A DNA stretch of 64,000 bases from positions 1-64,000 of the forward strand of contig CALLUD010000013.1 in the NCBI GenBank assembly GCA_938011325.1. Reading direction: 5' to 3'. The position numbers were made by a program, and so were the translations under genes. The notes beneath the pieces are model-generated. The model worked only from the letters and a program-made list of their open reading frames with translations, had not been told where the DNA came from and made no database searches. Each line of letters begins with the position of its first letter. Position 1 is the first letter of the stretch. Source of the stretch: an uncultured Spartobacteria bacterium (GTDB lineage: Bacteria > Verrucomicrobiota > Verrucomicrobiia > Chthoniobacterales > JAATET01). Shown here in pieces: positions 62,290 through 64,000 of this stretch.

Positions 62290-63057
62290 ATGAAGGTTCA
62301 TTCACAGGTGCCGGGTTCACCCCTGCGCGGAGTCGTCAGTCGATTTCTCGTGGTCGAATCGCCCGAGGAACGAAGTGACATGCATTTGCCCGAGACAGGA
62401 TTCATCGCCGCCTTTCGTCTGAGCGGAGAATGCCAGGTTGGCGATCGGCGATTTGCCTCGCCGGCGATTCTGACCGGCTTGACCGATCATCTGCGTCGCC
62501 ACCAACACGGTCGCAACAACACGACACTGGTCGTTCATTTCACGCCGCTGGGGGCGTCGGCATTCACGCACGAAGCACTCGACGGATTGTGGAATGCCAG
62601 CGTGGATCTCGGCAACGTGATCGGCAGCGCCGCCGAGGTCAGCGAAGTCGTCGAGCGTCTCTTAGAGGCGCCTGATCCCACGCAGCGCATCGAAATTGTC
62701 GAGCGCTTCTTGCTCGCCCGGCTCGACAGGCACAAGCCTGATCCTTTGGTGAGCGCCGCGATCGATTGGATGGCCGAGCATGTGCCGGCCCCCGCGCGCG
62801 TTAGGGACTTGGTGCGCCACATCGGATTGAGCCAAAGCGCGCTCGAACGCCGCTTCCGCCGGGTGGTGGGCGCCGCGCCGAAGCGTTTTCTCTCCCTGCT
62901 CCGCCTCAAGCGGGCTGCGCAACTCCTTCAAAGCGGGACGTCGCTGACGACAGCTGCGCACGCCGCCGGCTACTGCGACCAGGCACATTTCAATCATGAG
63001 TTCCGACGCATGGCCGGTCTCACGCCGGGCGAGTATTTTACCCAGGCACGAGCCTGA
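62290..63057 (+). CDS. AraC family helix-turn-helix regulator
   Basis: 255 aa. The start at 62290 is set by a GGGAGG ribosome binding site six bases before the ATG; an earlier in-frame ATG at 62242 lacks one. The N-terminal half (VVESPEERSDMHLPETGFIAAFRLSG) is a DUF6597-type sensor. The C-terminal DNA-binding domain has VRDLVRHIGLSQSALERRFRRVVGAAPKRF and TTAAHAAGYCDQAHFNHEFRRMAG. The effector and target are unknown. It is followed after 59 bp by a small secreted protein on the same strand. Confidence 0.88.
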   Translation: MKVHSQVPGSPLRGVVSRFLVVESPEERSDMHLPETGFIAAFRLSGECQVGDRRFASPAILTGLTDHLRRHQHGRNNTTLVVHFTPLGASAFTHEALDGLWNASVDLGNVIGSAAEVSEVVERLLEAPDPTQRIEIVERFLLARLDRHKPDPLVSAAIDWMAEHVPAPARVRDLVRHIGLSQSALERRFRRVVGAAPKRFLSLLRLKRAAQLLQSGTSLTTAAHAAGYCDQAHFNHEFRRMAGLTPGEYFTQARA

Positions 63058-63116
63058 GCGCATCGAACGCCGAATTCTTACAATTCGCCGGCCTCGCCCT
63101 TTGCTAGACGTGGGGC

Positions 63117-63560
63117 ATGCACCAGTTTCCATCATCGCTGTTTTTCTTCGCGCTCGGGCTCACCGCCTTGTCTGCGCACGCAGACAGCGGAACCGGAGCA
63201 GGATCGCCGGAACGCAACTCCTACGTGATCATTTTCCGCCAAGGGCCCATCACGCTGACGGAAGAAGAAAAGGCACTTCGCCAGCAGGCCATCGTCGGGT
63301 GGGCCGTGAAGCATCACTATGCCGGGCACGCGCTGGATCCACGCGGACTCGAAGATGATGTCCGGCGTCCGGGCGTGGTCGCCCCTGCCGAGGCCAATGG
63401 GACGTGGCCAATTGTTGCGTTGGTCTTTCTCGAGGCGCGCAACATCGACGAAGCTGCCGCCATCGCAGCCGACCACCCCGCCAGGCACTACAATGTCAGC
63501 ACGGAAGTCCGCCCTTATGTGGTCCGCAAAGTGCCGCCGGCCCCTGAAGCGGAAAAGTGA
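63117..63560 (+). CDS. small secreted YCII-domain-like protein
   Basis: 147 aa. Signal peptide (SSLFFFALGLTALSAHA), then a ferredoxin-like YCII-related fold: SYVIIFRQGPITLTEEEKALR and IVALVFLEARNIDEAAAIAADHPARHY. YCII proteins are usually cytoplasmic, so export is unusual. The catalytic-type His-Asp pair of YciI is only partly recognisable (HPARHYNV). Function unknown. A TTACAA and a GCTAGA hexamer lie just before the ATG but with a 19-base spacer. Confidence 0.72.
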   Translation: MHQFPSSLFFFALGLTALSAHADSGTGAGSPERNSYVIIFRQGPITLTEEEKALRQQAIVGWAVKHHYAGHALDPRGLEDDVRRPGVVAPAEANGTWPIVALVFLEARNIDEAAAIAADHPARHYNVSTEVRPYVVRKVPPAPEAEK

Positions 63561-63789
63561 ACTGCCGTCGAGGCTCACAAGTTGAGCCGAACAAGGAACG
63601 TCGAGGGCGGCAACCTGCATCCCGCATATCCCGACCTCTGCCGCATGTCCTTTGGCTCATGTGCCCATTGCGCCTCTTTGCGGCGATTCCTCGTCACGTT
63701 CCGCGCGTGAGCATCACTCGACCTTCAAGCCTGTGATATTCCGCCCGAACTCTCCCCGATCCTGCAAACGGCTTCCCCAATCGGCGGCG

Positions 63790-63930
63790 CTATTTCCGCT
63801 GCGTCGATGACCTCACCCGCCCTGCGGCAATTCGGCGCCGGATGGCGAACCCGAGGAATGCGAGAACCCCAAGGCAACCACGGAAGGCTCCGGCACCAGT
63901 TCACACTCACTGGCCCCGGCCTGATCTCCG
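63790..63930 (-). pseudogene. PEP-CTERM tail with a one-base frameshift (gene end at window edge)
   Basis: On the minus strand LVPEPSVVALG is followed, after adding one base in the CCCC run at 63867-63870, by VLAFLGFAIRRRIAAG and a stop at 63790. That is a canonical PEP-CTERM motif, hydrophobic helix and Arg cluster. Without the extra base the frame ends at 63813 and loses the helix. The frame is open to the right edge, but the sequence upstream of VPEP is not clearly protein-like. It is either a decayed substrate gene or a sequencing error in the G-run. Bases 63561-63789 hold nothing else I can support. Confidence 0.6.
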
Positions 63931-64000
63931 TCCTCTCCACCCTTGGCAGCAACCTGCAACTCGCAACAGCACACCCCAAACCTCGTGCCTTCTGCCCTCG

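Overview
This 64 kb window looks chromosomal, GC-rich and densely coding. I attribute it to the Verrucomicrobiota (Chthoniobacter/Terrimicrobium/Opitutus-like) by inference, from three features: an exosortase with a separate EpsI-type partner, PEP-CTERM proteins built from autotransporter-associated beta-strand repeats, and lysine synthesis through LL-diaminopimelate aminotransferase (DapL). I saw no rRNA, tRNA, CRISPR array, intact insertion sequence or prophage.

Layout. 0.2-5 kb is the end of an envelope-polysaccharide region: a GT4 glycosyltransferase, a methyltransferase, a WecG/TagA-type transferase, then exosortase and EpsI. 5-10.3 kb holds a 3-hydroxyisobutyrate-dehydrogenase-like enzyme, an MBL hydrolase and a very large TerB-like/FHA-like/ABCG transporter. 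10.4-20 kb is mostly housekeeping: DAHP synthase, a DEDDh exonuclease, 5-formyl-THF cyclo-ligase, an MBL hydrolase, OppB/OppC-like permeases, a CBM9-like protein, RidA, MnmA, CutA, TrpC and RuvB. At 20-23 kb a 188-bp-period tandem duplication precedes a large PEP-CTERM repeat protein. 23-34 kb has two coupled unknown genes, an export protein, an RND efflux pump with adaptor, an EAL phosphodiesterase, a GlcD-type oxidase and a GH76 protein. 34-42 kb has DUF2062, P-II, UppP, an M23 peptidase, an HtrA protease with a coupled pseudoprotease, GH43 and a 5'-3' exonuclease. 42-49 kb is a signalling block: an outer-membrane barrel and FecR protein divergent from a CHASE2 adenylate cyclase, then a hybrid histidine kinase. 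49-52 kb has two more PEP-CTERM proteins in tandem. 52-54 kb has the dTDP-rhamnose genes rfbB and rfbD. 54-64 kb has a TauE-type exporter, two secreted proteins sharing a basic C-terminal module, DapL, DUF3472, SDR and AraC genes, and two gene remnants.

How they fit. Exosortase/EpsI probably processes the three intact PEP-CTERM proteins and attaches them to an envelope matrix to which the glycosyltransferases, UppP and the rhamnose genes could contribute. Cyclic-nucleotide and c-di-GMP enzymes and the hybrid kinase may regulate the envelope, but no regulatory site proves this.

The most notable items are the HtrA/pseudo-HtrA pair, the duplicated leader before the 20 kb PEP-CTERM gene with a hairpin spanning the start codon, the TerB-FHA-ABCG fusion, the barrel/FecR/CHASE2 cluster, a deletion-derived epimerase remnant hidden between genes, a frameshifted PEP-CTERM tail at the right edge, and repeated placement of promoter-like hexamers almost on top of start codons.
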